Origin: Xiphias gladius
Taxonomy: Eukaryota; Chordata; Actinopteri; Istiophoriformes; Xiphiidae
Direction of reading: 5' to 3'
Length of the DNA stretch: 64,000 bases
NCBI RefSeq assembly: GCF_016859285.1
Contig: NC_053419.1
Coordinates: 11,248,501-11,312,500, forward strand
Position numbers and translations under genes: made by a program. Shown one piece after another: positions 32,684 to 44,560 of this stretch (position 1 is its first letter; each line of letters starts with the position of its first letter). The notes under the pieces were generated by a model. It was not told the DNA's origin. It ran no database searches and worked only from the letters and a program-made list of their open reading frames with translations.

Positions 32684-34627
32684 TCAGGTTGTTCCTAAAT
32701 GGGGAGACGATGGAGATGGATGAAAAGCAGCAGTCGATCCTACATTCCCTAGGAGGTCTCCATCATACGTATATCCTCTGTTTCTGTGGAGTCGTCCTTT
32801 GTCCACCTCCCTGTGCTTGTCCACAGTCCTGCCTCTAAACAACGCTTCATAGGGTACTCTGCCACCTGGTGGAGGGAGACAAAGACAGAAGGTTCAAATG
32901 ACAATCAAAAACCAATTACAGGCGAGGATTGCCATGCAAACATCAAAATTAAAAATAAGTAAAAAGAAATAGAGCTAGAGAGACACTGAGGGATTAACCT
33001 TCTGCTGCCCAGTTAAAGGATTATAATGGTTATGTAACTGCACTCTGACTCTCCAACATTTCAAAGCTGAGCTGACACTAAAATGCTGATCTTGGATTCA
33101 CAAATTTTCTATGCTTATTTTACCATGAACTAAAACAAATCTGGGGGGGGGGCGGCGCACAAAGTTGTTCTTAATAAAGAACAGTAACCTTCTCCTCCAA
33201 TCCATCCTCAGAGGCTGGCTGCGAGTTCAAGCTGAATTGAAGAAAGATGCTACGAGAGGAGAACAGCAACACTCCAAAAGCAGAACCAGGACCGGCTTCA
33301 GTTTCAACGGGCTTGATCGCATTCCTCTGTGGGAAAAGGGGAGGAGGCTTTTTCTTTTCTCTGAGTAGATATGTGGCATCCAGTCAAACTGTGGGGCCAA
33401 TAGAGGGGAGGAGGCCTCATTCTCTCTCGCTTACAAAAGGCTTTCAAACTACAAAGATCAAGTTTACTAGAAAAACCTGTGGAATATGCCATTTGGCAAC
33501 TTTCATACTCGACTCCATCTGAATATTGAAATACTTGCATAAAATAAAAATCTCCCTCATGTCTGTAATTAGTTTAAGCTGTCATTTACAGAAAAGACTT
33601 TAATTTGTATGTGACATCGGTCATATGTGACTCCTCCTCCTTTAAAAAAAAAAAAAAAAAAAAAAAATCAGGTTGTTCCTAAATGGGGAGACGATGGAGA
33701 TGGATGAAAAGCAGCAGTCGATCCTACATTCCCTAGGAGGTCTCCATCATACGTATATCCTCTGTTTCTGTGGAGTCGTCCTTTGTCCACCTCCCTGTGC
33801 TTGTCCACAGTCCTGCCTCTAAACAACGCTTCATAGGGTACTCTGCCACCTGGTGGAGGGAGACAAAGACAGAAGGTTCAAATGACAATCAAAAACCAAT
33901 TACAGGCGAGGATTGCCATGCAAACATCAAAATTAAAAATAAGTAAAAAGAAATAGAGCTAGAGAGACACTGAGGGATTAACCTTCTGCTGCCCAGTTAA
34001 AGGATTATAATGGTTATGTAACTGCACTCTGACTCTCCAACATTTCAAAGCTGAGCTGACACTAAAATGCCTTACTTGGATTCACAAATTTTCTATGCTT
34101 ATTTTACCATGAACTAAAACAAATCTGGGGGGGGGCGGCGCACAAAGTTGTTCTTAATAAAGAACAGTAACCTTCTCCTCCAATCCATCCTCAGAGGCTG
34201 GCTGCGAGTTCAAGCTGAATTGAAGAAAGATGCTACGAGAGGAGAACAGCAACACTCCAAAAGCAGAACCAGGACCGGCTTCAGTTTCAACGGGCTTGAT
34301 CGCATTCCTCTGTGGGAAAAGGGGAGGAGGCTTTTTCTTTTCTCTGAGTAGATATGTGGCATCCAGTCAAACTGTGGGGCCAATAGAGGGGAGGAGGCCT
34401 CATTCTCTCTCGCTTACAAAAGGCTTTCAAACTACAAAGATCAAGTTTACTAGAAAAACCTGTGGAATATGCCATTTGGCAACTTTCATACTCGACTCCA
34501 TCTGAATGTTGAAATACTTGCATAAAATAAAAATCTCCCTCATGTCTGTAATTAGTTTAAGCTGTCATTTACAGAAAAGACTTTTAATTTGTATGTGACA
34601 TCGGTCATATGTGACTCCTCCTCCTTT
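32684..34627. repeat. 984-bp tandem duplication containing the last cdc37l1 exon
   Basis: Unit 1 is 32684-33643 plus an A tract; unit 2 is 33668-34627 plus an A tract; the offset is 984 bp. They are nearly identical. I see a G run of 10 versus 9 (so the offset is 983 for part of the length), a four-base cluster near 33093/34076, one A/G change near 33526/34509, and one extra T. Both outer ends and the junction lie in poly-A, which suggests unequal exchange or slippage between A tracts. The exon 7 copies are identical. Confidence 0.97.
32749..32865 (-). other. Distal second copy of cdc37l1 terminal exon
   Basis: Exact copy of exon 7 (33733-33849). It has the same acceptor (polypyrimidine tract then CCACCAG|GTGGCAG), 38 codons and TAG. 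It would give the same protein if spliced from exon 6, so it is a redundant alternative last exon, not a broken one. The canonical AATAAA of the locus follows this copy. Confidence 0.85.
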
Positions 34628-37600
34628 AAAAAAAAAAAAAAAAAAAGGTTAAATGGTAGAGCTCCACTCATGTAACTAGGAAACATAATGATGCCAAATA
34701 ATGATCTCAGAGTGGCAATTATCTGTGATACCTAAGCTGCTGACATGATAATTAGGGCGAGGGTCAAAGAAAGGCTGATGGCAGAGGTGATGATATTATC
34801 TGTTGTTTGGATTTGAAAAAGTGTATCCAGGAAGAATACAGTACATGCAAACAAAACCAAAATCTGGTATATACGTAGAGGAATTGTGGCCTGTTTCATT
34901 ATCTGTTGGAACAGTTGCTACATTTATCCAAAGAATAAAGCCCAGTGACACAGCATACAAGAATATTCAGATTTACTACCCCCATATAGCGCAGGCTCCG
35001 AAAAACCTAAACTTATTTAGCTTATACATTTCAGGAGACATTTTGACTTGATGTACTTTTCTAGGGATGTAAGTCCAAGTTTGAGACAGGTACTTTTTTG
35101 GTATGAAAAAAAAAAAAAAGAAAGAAAAAAAGACAATATCCACTTTTGAGCTGTAAAATAGTTTCAAGATTGCACTAGAGTGGAATATGCGATACTTGAC
35201 AAATTATATTTATTGTCTTTCCCCTGTGCCCTACTGTTAGGTTATCAAGTTTTAACTTGAGACTATCTTTCAGGTTTCCTTGATGACTGCACTCCAACCA
35301 CCAGGCCTCCTGCAGGGAGAGGCCTGTCAAGAGAGGTTCAATACAGCTGTTTGGCAGAAGGCTGGGGTTTCAAATGAAGGAAGAAAACAAAAAGCGTGTC
35401 TGCAAATACAAGTCTGGTTTTACTGAAAACATCAGCAACACATGGAACTCCAAGTCCTGGTTTGTAGGTAAAGTCAACTTTTGGAGTTGCTGTAGCCACA
35501 ATTGATCATTTGTGCAGTGTTTTACTCCTAGACACGTCTTAAAACTGAACCTGGTCCAGCAAATGCTTGCTTCAAAATCCAGCATCCAACTGAAGATGAC
35601 CCATACCAGTTCCTTACATCAGAGTACTAATATAAAATAGCTCCGTGGTGCCATCCCACAGCTGTGTGGAGTAACTGCAGTAGCTTTTTAATTTCAGCAG
35701 CGATGTGAAAGAGAGAGGAACACTTACTGTAGATGAAGAGTCCAGGGATTCTTTGGGGTCAAGTCTGCAGTTTGTGCCAGTGTTCTGTTGTTCAGTGTGT
35801 TTGGTTGTATCACCTCTACACTTGACTGCGTATTCTTTAAGTCTATGTTTGAAGGCCTCAAGCTCCGTATGGAAGACTTCTAAGTAGACATCTTGTCCTT
35901 CCTGTAGAGAATTATAGACAACAATATTAAGAAAACATAGCGCAAGATGGCTTGAAGCAAACAATATCCAGCTGAAAGGAGATGAATGAATGAATTTCAA
36001 TTAGGCATGCTGCCTTCCAGTTTCCATAAAAACAGCTAAAGTCATTTGTCGAGCCACATTTGTGGCCTTGACATATACTTAACGATGCAGCTGGAAAAGC
36101 TGTGTTTTACGTGTAAATTCGGTCCCTACATCCAACAGTATGAAAGCCTAAGGTAGGTACACAAGTAGACACAGTACATAAAGTACTGATAAGATGTGTG
36201 CAGCTTACTTTGGCTTTGTGGAAGAACTGTCTGAAGCAGCCTCTGGGATCCTGCTTAGAGTTCAAGGCCATCTCCAGGATGAACTGCATGACTACAGCTT
36301 GGTGCGCCACCTGCTCCATCAGTGCTTCTTTCTGCAGTCCACATAACAAAAAACTGATTTCGGAGTGCCTGTGTGTCTCTCGACAGGTCACCTATTCAAA
36401 CTCTTGAGCTGTTTATAAACCTTAAAAGCACTTTTTTTTTTCCAACACTCAATTTTTAAGTCATGTTTCAAATCACTTGTGCAAAATTAGACTTCCAACA
36501 CCTTCTGTGTGACAATGCAAGAGTATTAAATTTGTTTCAAAATGAACCTGTTAATATTAGAACCCAAATATGGGATTAACAAAGCAGACGAGGCCATTCC
36601 TTAAATTCGAAATGTAACATCTTCAGCTGGCACCAAGAGAAAGAGGAACCACTAAACACATTTGACATCTGAATGCTTATGATGTACTGTATTTCAATAA
36701 CCAGAGAGTACACAAAATTGAGCACTTGAAGGGTAATACTTGTGTGTGTGCACGCACACTGCCGGACTCTGCTGGAGCTCTTTTCTTAAGTAGTACACCA
36801 TGAAAAACAGCAAAAGGATAAAGCTGACGTTTTTAAATCTTTTTATTATCAATAAATCTCCTGACGAGACTCTAACCAACAATTCATTTATCCTGCCAGC
36901 AAGCACATTCTGTGTAGCTACAGTGTGATTCAGCCTTCTGTGCCACAGAGTTAATTGTTGACCAAAAACTCGTAAAAAACACATAAAAGCAGATTGGTGC
37001 ATAGGCCTTTTTCACTGAAGACACTTCTTATAAGAAAAACATTTTTTTAAAAATCTTGGTTTTGATTGCATAAGGTCTTTTGCAATCAACATTAGTAGTG
37101 TAGTTTATGACAAAACTATTCCAGTATTACATTTTCAAAGTCAGTGCACATGCTCAGGCACGTGGCTCTATTTACACTGCTTTTTTTAGTTTGACGAGCT
37201 GAGAGGAACAAACTCTCAGCTCGTCACTGGCTACATTCATCATAATGAAAAACATGGCATCCACAAATTATAATAAAAAGACAAATAACATGAGCCTTAT
37301 TCTATCAGTACGTTACCCCTTCTTGCTGTAGTCTCATGCACCACAGAATTAAGTAATTGGCCGTTTCCTCACAGATGAGCTGAGGCATGTCTGCAAGGAA
37401 CCGCTGACTGTCATCCCATCTCCTCAACATACCTGACAAATGGAAATAAAGCATATTAGTCTGTTTTATAAAGGACCATGTTTTGCATCTTAAACTACTG
37501 TGAGGAAAAAAACAACTCTTGTAAGCACATGTAATAACTGTGTTGAAATGCTTTCTTTTCTCCTGTGTATCTTTAGTGATTGAGTAGTTGTAACCCATTG

Positions 37601-40600
37601 AAGGCTGAGTGAAATATTATCTCAGAAATAGAAAGCCTGCACATTTCGCTACCGGTTTGTGAGAATGTTGTTAACAATATAGACAGTATACCAGAAATAT
37701 GTACAGCACTACAACATAGCTGCCTGTAATACTAAAATTAGGGCAAACACAAAACAACAAAATTAGAGTTTTGTTTCGTTAGGCACTTAAGTTTTTCCAA
37801 TTCTAGACAAAAGGTAAAAAGGCTAACACTTCTATGTAAGCTTACATATGAAGAATATCGGCTGATATTGCAATAAAAATGTTTTACTCTCTAAAATCAG
37901 TAATCAGCCCCAAAAATCCAGTATTGGTATTTGTATCACCTATTATCTATTAAGAGCCTCATAGGGGAACATTGCCTCTCGGTCGGTTTGGATTATCATC
38001 CAAATCCTCATTGTCACCATGTTCATTACATGTGTAAACCATTTTCTTTATTTGTTCAAAGTCAACTTACAGTCTCTGCAGTGTGTTTTATCTACTCCTG
38101 TTTGTATGGAACTGTGACTGAATTCTGAGGTTTCTAACAAACGCCGAATATTCCAGTGTTCTGAAGATGTTCTCATGAGGATCAAAGATAATTTCTAAAG
38201 GAGTTTTTACTCCAATACATTTATGTGATCGCTAAATTTATGAGTTGTTTTTTACAGATTAAGATTTTACATTTAAAAACTATAAAATGGTAATCTTATA
38301 AAAATGCAGTGTACTGCTAAAGATTAAACGAGTTGTTCACAAACTTTTTGGCTTGTGACTCTTTACAATACATACATGGCCCCCGTCACAGTTCAGATGT
38401 CTTTGAATTTTTAGCAGTTTGAGAGATTTCCCCTCAAAAATGCTGACATAGTTTTATTTAAATAACAGCGCAAGGCTGAAAGATGCAGGAAAAATAAGGG
38501 ATAAATGTAACAAAAGTATCTTCTCTTCAACTAATATTTCAGATTCAGCAGCAGAGACCACTTACTTTTGTGCTCCATTGCTTTCCACATATGCGCAAAA
38601 AAATGCCTTTAACAGTCTAGCAATCAAATCATATTTAGCAGCAAATCTTGCAAATCAGATGAGCTGCAGCTGGGCTCATTATTAACTGTATATTAACATT
38701 ATTACTCTTGTTCTTTTTGAAAAACTGAAAACGTGAAAAACTGTGGTGACAAGAAAATGTATGCAACTCTGACAGTGATTTAAAATAGGCTTAGAAAATA
38801 TGCTCCCCATGTCTTGTTAATGGTCAACTTAGCAGCAGCTGAAAATCTTGTTTTTGCTGAACTCCAGGAATTTGAGATAGAGACAAACCACTTAAAGAAT
38901 CCTGAATAGAGAAGTCTGTAACGCCAAAGGTGGCAGTTGTATGAAACATATCCTGCCCCACTCCCCAATAAGCCAAGCATCTGCTTTATAACAGCCGTAA
39001 AGGGAAACATATCAAGCCAATTGTGTTGTTGCGCTGACACAAGCGAAACCCTGTGCATGTGTAGCAGGATAACCTGTGGAAACTATAATGGCACCAAGTA
39101 GAGCACATACCTCCGTCAAGGGAAAAATGCCCTATCTCGCTATGTTAAGGACAGTGATTAATTAAAAAAATCCCTGATCTGCCCCTTCAACCGGATCCGC
39201 AACAAAATGTAATGGGTTCTTCCCTGGGCCAGGCCCCATCCCTCCACCAAGTGCAGATCGGTTCATTAGCTTTTGCGTAATCCTAAATGGTAAATGAACT
39301 GTCTTTACGAGGCTTTTCTAGTCTATAGACCAGTCAAACCACTTTACAATGTATGTCTCATTCACCCATTCACACACTGATGGTGCAGCATCAGGAGCAG
39401 TTAGGGGGTCAGTGTCTTGCTCAAGGACACTTCGAGGGATTGAACCAGGAGCTTTGGGATTACTAGACGAGCGGCCTACCTCCTAGGCGAACAAACAAGC
39501 CAACAAACTGAACCAGGTGAAAACATAACCTCCTTGGTGTAGAAAAAAGTGTGTTAAACCTTATTTTGGGGCAAAGTCACCAAACTTTTTAAGCATTTTT
39601 TTTTTTTTTTTTTTTAAATCAGATTTTGCTGGATATTTGAGTTTTTATTTCCCCAGTGACCATTGAAAGTGCAGTTATGGATGTCTGAATGAGACATACA
39701 TTGTGTATAAATATAATATAATATAATATATATACATGATATATCATATATATGATATATCATATATATGATATATAACACATCATATATATATGAAATA
39801 TCATATATATAAGACCGATATATCTCTGATAGGCCAATATCAACCGATACATTGGTCAGACTCTACAGCCTATATAATACAGCTCTGCAGATCATTTTAA
39901 GACTGATTTCCTACCTTCCAATACGGACACATCATGCCTCTATGGAATTAAAATTAGCTTTTAGACTTTAGACAGGCTCCTCATCCCAATTAATCTGAAT
40001 TACTCACGTTCAGCCTCTGTACAGGTTAGGCAGCTAGCTGATGTGGTACATGTTAAGTAAAGACTTTGACACAGACTTTTCTGCACAACTCAAACACAGT
40101 GTAAACTGCACTGCAGCCTAGTGTTCACTTAAATAACTGAAAAAGCACTTCTATTAAATTTCTTATACAAAATACTGATAATTTGGATAAAACACCTAAT
40201 GATATTCAAACCATTCAATAATTGACAAGAACAAGGAGTTTGCTGAAAAACAGTAGGTGACTTGCCTTCTTTTACAACAGTGTTGACATGAAACTCCCAA
40301 CTAAAACTCATCAAATCATTCAAGTCTGCACCTGAAAACTAAATATGATCTTTTCCATTGAAGCTGGAGGAGAAATCCTGCCTAAACTTGTAACAATCTT
40401 CACACCACACATTGTGCTGTTAAAAGACAATACTTTATTTAACTGAAAACAAACTATTTATAGTCTTTTTACCATTAATCTCAGGGCAAGACAGTTCTTA
40501 TAAGAGACTTAGTGTGTCGCTTACCAAAATGCCTGAGCTCTTTCTCATACTTTTGGAGAAGCGTATTGCACTTGTCCTGATCCATTTCAACAGGTTGATT

Positions 40601-42372
40601 TTGGACATTAATGATGCTCTGTAAGAGTGAGATGACATTAAATGGGTTTTTACGATGTCACTACATGCTCAGCAGACAGTAGGTACACACAGTCAAATAA
40701 GTGAAAATGTTAAAAGACAACAGCAAAATGTAACTGTTCTCTTAAAATCTTCTAACGATGACAGGAGTTCTGTTACCTTATCAAAAACATCCCAACTTCC
40801 GACAGCTCCAAGCACAGGACTGCGGTTGGGTTCCTGAACTCCCAGCATGCTTTCCTTGCGGCGCCACTCCTCCTCAGTGTGTGTGAGTTCTGTGGGGCAG
40901 GCCAGTGTCCGAGCACGTTCCTGCTCCATGGACTCTGAGCTGTGGACCCCTAGAGAACACAGTTGGTCCTGCGCCTCAGCCAGTCTCCAGCTGGAGACGA
41001 TAGAGGCCTTCACACAGCGCTGCTGGCTCTGGCACAATGATGCCATGGCACAATCACAAAGTTGCGATGATGGTATCTGAGCGAGGTAAATGGAAAGAAA
41101 ATGAGATTGGGACACGAAAGAAAGGGAACATACTGTCAGTGACTCCAGTCAGATTAGCAGTCCATGCTTTTTACGAGTAGAACAGAGAAAAGTGTGCGGG
41201 ATAAAAGAAAAGTTAAAGATTTGAATATGAGAGCACAAATCTGCAACTGCATACACAAATTAATCCAGTGGTTGTGCAGGATTCTTGTTTAATTTGTTTA
41301 AACACAATCCATCTACCTGCAGTTATGACAAAATAGGCAAAAGCCCCCGAGGTCGCAACAACATCCTCCTCCTCCAGAGGAGAGAGGGATTATACTTACT
41401 AGATACTCTTTTCATCAGGGATCTTAACCTTAAATGTTAATCTTAACCCCTTTCCCCCCAAGTTTTTTTATATAGTCCAAATACATCTTTTTCCACAGAA
41501 TGACTGGCTACCCTAGGAATGAACAGCTGACAGCTACAAACTGCCGCTGAATCACAAACTAAATGTAGGCCCATTTGGTTTTAAGCTTTCATGATCACAG
41601 CCATGCTGTATTTGGAAGAGGGTGGGGCAAGAGGGCTAAAAATAAATAAACACTCGTTTCCATCTTGTCCATAGCTTCATGGCTACCCAAACAGCCAAAT
41701 GTCTTTTCTAGTCCACAACAGCCATCACACACAGCTGTCAGTTTCTGAGAATACGTGGGACCTGTGGGAATGGGAGTGAGCTGCTGCTTGATGTCCTGTC
41801 GTGACCTCAGATCTCACCAACCATCCTACACATGGCCAAGCTCTTTCCGACGCTGATTTTAGCAGCGTCCTGACAAGACTGTGCATACCAAGTGATCTGT
41901 CTACCTTAAAGCCATATGATAGACTGGAATATCTTTATATACAGTTATTGTTTGCAGCGGGTGAGCAATCATTCTAGCATGCAGCTTGAACACTGATGTA
42001 TTGCAACTGCACACACCAAGCTAACTGATTAAATAATTACACTACTGTGAAAGTTAGAAACCGGGCAACAGAATAAAAGATGCAACACTGTTGAAAAACA
42101 GCCCACACGTTGCTAACTATCAGGCTATGTAACTTGGCACGAACTCACTTCAATGATCCCCAAAACTGCTTAGCTAGTTAGCATGTGTTTAATACCGTTA
42201 ACTCACCTCTGTGATGTCAAGTAACCGTCTTCCGCCAACAACTCGACCACTAGTATGAGCTAATTACCTGCTGGTGAGGATAAACACCGCCGTAGCCCCT
42301 GGCTGCTGAAGCTGGTTCACTGCTGGACTCTTCACCGGGGTAAACCGAAGCTCCGTTGCCCCGCCACTCCAT
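33733..42372 (-). CDS. cdc37l1: CDC37L1 (Harc), Hsp90 co-chaperone CDC37-like 1
   Basis: Seven exons on the minus strand: 42268-42372, 40777-41076, 40525-40618, 37317-37432, 36209-36331, 35728-35901 and 33733-33849 (or its copy 32749-32865). All phases agree and give 342 residues; human has 337. It starts MEWRGNGASVYPGEESSSEP. An N-terminal helical, charged segment follows (SWRLAEAQDQL, SMEQERAR, EEEWRRKE; about 50-115), probably coiled coil. The Hsp90-binding core has RHFGMLRRWDDSQRFLADMP, LICEETANYLILWCMRL, EALMEQVAHQAVVMQFILEMA, DPRGCFRQFFHKAK and VFHTELEAFKHRL. The tail ends RMMETS, like the human MMDTV end. Family knowledge: CDC37L1 binds Hsp90, Hsp70 and co-chaperones but lacks the kinase-binding N-terminus of CDC37. 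It is cytosolic. The start ATG has G at -3 and +4. The oddity is the duplicated last exon. Confidence 0.95.
33850..35727 (-). other. cdc37l1 intron 6
   Basis: Begins after exon 6 and includes most of tandem unit 2 plus about 1.1 kb of unrelated sequence. An A-rich tract is at about 35106-35135. No exon is recognised. Confidence 0.6.
37192..37226. repeat. Perfect 14-bp inverted repeat with 7-nt loop
   Basis: TGACGAGCTGAGAG at 37192-37205 is perfectly complementary to CTCTCAGCTCGTCA at 37213-37226, with loop gaacaaa. It lies in cdc37l1 intron 4, about 90 nt after the exon 4 donor on the transcribed strand. Confidence 0.9.
37855..37940. repeat. Fragment of a 'tatcggctgatat'-type teleost repeat
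   Basis: Short sequence with 'atatcggctgatatt' and 'aatccagtattggt' words. A related fragment with 'gaccgatatatc' and 'ccgatacattggtcagac' is at about 39811-39872. They resemble ends of a common fish MITE-like repeat. Confidence 0.4.
39100..39290. repeat. Teleost dispersed repeat fragment
   Basis: Contains 'ggatccgcaacaaaatgtaa', 'gggttcttccctgg', 'ccaccaagtgcag' and 'tttgcgtaatcct' in the order found in a widespread fish repeat. Non-coding. Confidence 0.55.
39290..39490. repeat. SINE-like teleost repeat
   Basis: Contains 'tggtaaatgaactgt', 'cattcacccattcacacact', 'cttgctcaaggacacttcga' and 'gggattgaaccagg' followed by 'actagacgagcggcctacct'. This is a known dispersed fish repeat type. It reads like a tRNA-related relic, but I do not claim a functional tRNA. 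Confidence 0.6.
39705..39830. repeat. AT-rich palindromic array
   Basis: A run of 'aatat' units followed by several near-perfect 'tgatatatcatatata' palindromes. It is self-complementary at many offsets and lies in cdc37l1 intron 3. Confidence 0.85.
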
Positions 42373-42669
42373 CACTGCTAAGCAACTAGCCGCTAGCTCT
42401 GCTGTGGGACCCGCTAGCTGAAGCTAGCTGTGTTGCAGAATTGGACACAGAGTTGTTCTCTGTGATCAGCTGTCTGCCAGTTGTGCATGAAAGGGAAAAA
42501 CAACGAACCGGGGAATAAGATGCACCGCAAAGGGGGGGGTTGGGGATTGAGGGTTGAGGGGCTGGGCGGGGCAGCTCCTGTAAATAACAACGTTAACTCC
42601 AACAACAACAACAACATCCACACTGGCTTCTTTGCCCGGTTGCGTATTTTTAAGAAGTGACACACAGAG

Positions 42670-42696
42670 CACGTGGTAAACAACTTTGACCACGTG
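42670..42696. promoter_or_regulatory. Paired palindromic E-boxes (CACGTG)
   Basis: CACGTG at 42670-42675 and 42691-42696. They form an inverted pair, CACGTGGT ... ACCACGTG, with starts 21 bp apart, about two helical turns. The second continues as CACGTGAC, as preferred by TFE/MITF and USF factors. The pair is about 300 bp upstream of the cdc37l1 start. Confidence 0.45.
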
Positions 42697-42994
42697 ACAC
42701 AGACTCAAGTTTTTATTTTTTATTTTTCATTTCTATTAAATGAGTTCTGAGTTCTATTAAATTCTACCAGCTTCTTGTGTATGTAAAGTACATGGTCACA
42801 GTCAAACTCTGTAAGAAAAGTTATGTGTGAGGACAACATCAGATGCAAAAATATGGAAAAATTCACGGTAGTAATAAAAATGTTGGAAAATTCATTTAGA
42901 TGTGTCATAATTAAATAAATCGAGACACTAAAAAAATACAGATATTTTATTAATTGTTCTTTTAGAATTTGAGTCATGTATCTATATGAGTGCG

Positions 42995-43008
42995 CCAGTA
43001 GGGGGCGG
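42995..43008 (+). promoter_or_regulatory. CTCF core motif match
   Basis: CCAGTAGGGGGCGG fits the CTCF core CCASYAGRKGGCRS at all 14 positions. It lies between the divergent cdc37l1 and exd3 genes. A weaker relative (CCACTAGGTGGAGA) is near 43772. Confidence 0.45.
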
Positions 43009-43346
43009 TAGTGCATTTTGAACTTGCATGACAGCCTCCTATGAAAACCAAGTAGTAGATCAAGAACATTAGGAAACATAGGTTTGTTTGCCCTATTTTT
43101 ATAATTACAGGCAGCTTTATCTGCAAGTGTGTATCCTGCTCCCGATATCTATATGTATATATATTTATTTATGTTTGCCGCTACAGATACGCTAGAGACG
43201 TGGTTCAGGAGTTATGGGTTATGGTCTGTTATATTATGGCGAACAACGTACAGTGAGGGGAAGCGCTGCCTGAGAGGTAAACGGAGGGCAAATTTGGCTC
43301 TAGTTAAAAAGGTCCACTCAACTTCTCAAACTAACCTGGAGTAACT

Positions 43347-43380
43347 AGTAAGCTACTAGTTTTCCAGACAGTAGCTTACT
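43347..43380. repeat. 11-bp inverted repeat near the exd3 5' end
   Basis: AGTAAGCTACT at 43347-43357 pairs with AGTAGCTTACT at 43370-43380. If this is within a transcribed 5' UTR exon (donor near 43399) it could form a hairpin. Confidence 0.6.
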
Positions 43381-44024
43381 GGAAGAGAGTAGCACACGGT
43401 GAGTCCTTTCGCATCGATTATATAACGTTACAGTAGTGTAATTAAATATTTTTATCTCGTGGACACACTCAAAAGGTGCATTGGAAAGCAACGTGACAGT
43501 CTAGCATTGAGGTCTGTGAGCTAGCATAAAATACTCGTTTTAAGCTAGCTCACGATGCAGATAACTAATGTTAACTAGAACACTGGCAAAACTACAAGCA
43601 CCGTTGTGCGTATTTAGTTGGCTCTTACAGCAGGAAGACTGGAGCAGTTAAGACATTAACACACGCACAGGTGTCAGGAGAGTGCGCTTCATCCGACTGG
43701 GCCAGACAGGCTAAAGTTTGCTAACAGAGTAAGAAATCAAGCACTGAGAAAGTAGGATGTGTCTTTTTCGCCACTAGGTGGAGATAGAAGATAATAAAAA
43801 AGACTTGATTGCAGGTGCCGTATCTCTTTACTCTTCCTCCTCCATCCCCTGGAAAAATGCAGTTGCGCGGACAGTGCAGACTGCCAAAGCCCGCCTTTAG
43901 AGCCTGCAGACATTCAGACAGGGAGAAACAACCAGACTTCAGGCCTTAAAAAAACATCCTCAGCCTGAAATCTATTCTCATAGCCAGCTGGCATCTTGCC
44001 CTTTCTCAGGCTGCTGTTCCCACA

Positions 44025-44028
<4 letters not shown>

Positions 44029-44097
<69 letters not shown>

Positions 44098-44098
44098 A
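44029..44098. repeat. (CT)n followed by (GT)n microsatellite
   Basis: About 27 CT units run into a short GT repeat. Located in the 5' region of exd3. Confidence 0.95.
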
Positions 44099-44299
44099 TG
44101 AAGGAATGATGTTATCAACAAAACTGGTTCATAATCATTAGGTGCTGAAGAGTTTTCCTTGATGATGTTTTAATCAGCTTTATACATGACATTTTTCTCA
44201 GTGTGTTTCAATTTGATTTTCATTTCAGCTTTTGTTTTTGGTATTTTGGTACCATGACATTATTCAAAAGACAACAAAGTTGCTGCCCAGTGCTTTTAG

Positions 44300-44560
44300 A
44301 GCTGCAATGATTAGTTGATTGACAGAAAAATAATCTGTAGCCATTTGAATAATTGATTAATCATTTCAGTAATTTTTCACGCAAAAATTGTGAGAAAACT
44401 CCAAATATTCTTTCATTTCAGCCTCTCAAATGAGAATATTCTCTGCTTTTTTTAATCACATCATTGTAAACTGAATGTCTTTGGGTTATGGACCAAGGTC
44501 AAACAGAACAAGACTTTTTAAGATGACACCTTGGGCTCTGAGAAGTTGCAACAGGCATTT
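44300..44560. repeat. Teleost dispersed repeat R1, copy 3
   Basis: Shares the 'gctgcaatgattagttgatt' start, the 'gcaaaaattgtgagaaaact' block and the 'ctcaaatgagaat' block with the copy at 2475. Confidence 0.6.

Larger units (their letters stand above)
37433..40524 (-). other. cdc37l1 intron 3, repeat-rich
   Basis: About 3.1 kb containing fragments of several teleost repeats (37855-37940 and 39100-39490), a poly-T tract near 39598-39615 and an AT palindromic array at 39705-39830. No exon recognised. Confidence 0.6.

Noticed and set aside
39290..39490. Possible tRNA gene because of 'gggattgaacc'-like box B sequence
   Set aside because: No plausible cloverleaf or box A at the right distance; the sequence matches a dispersed fish repeat.
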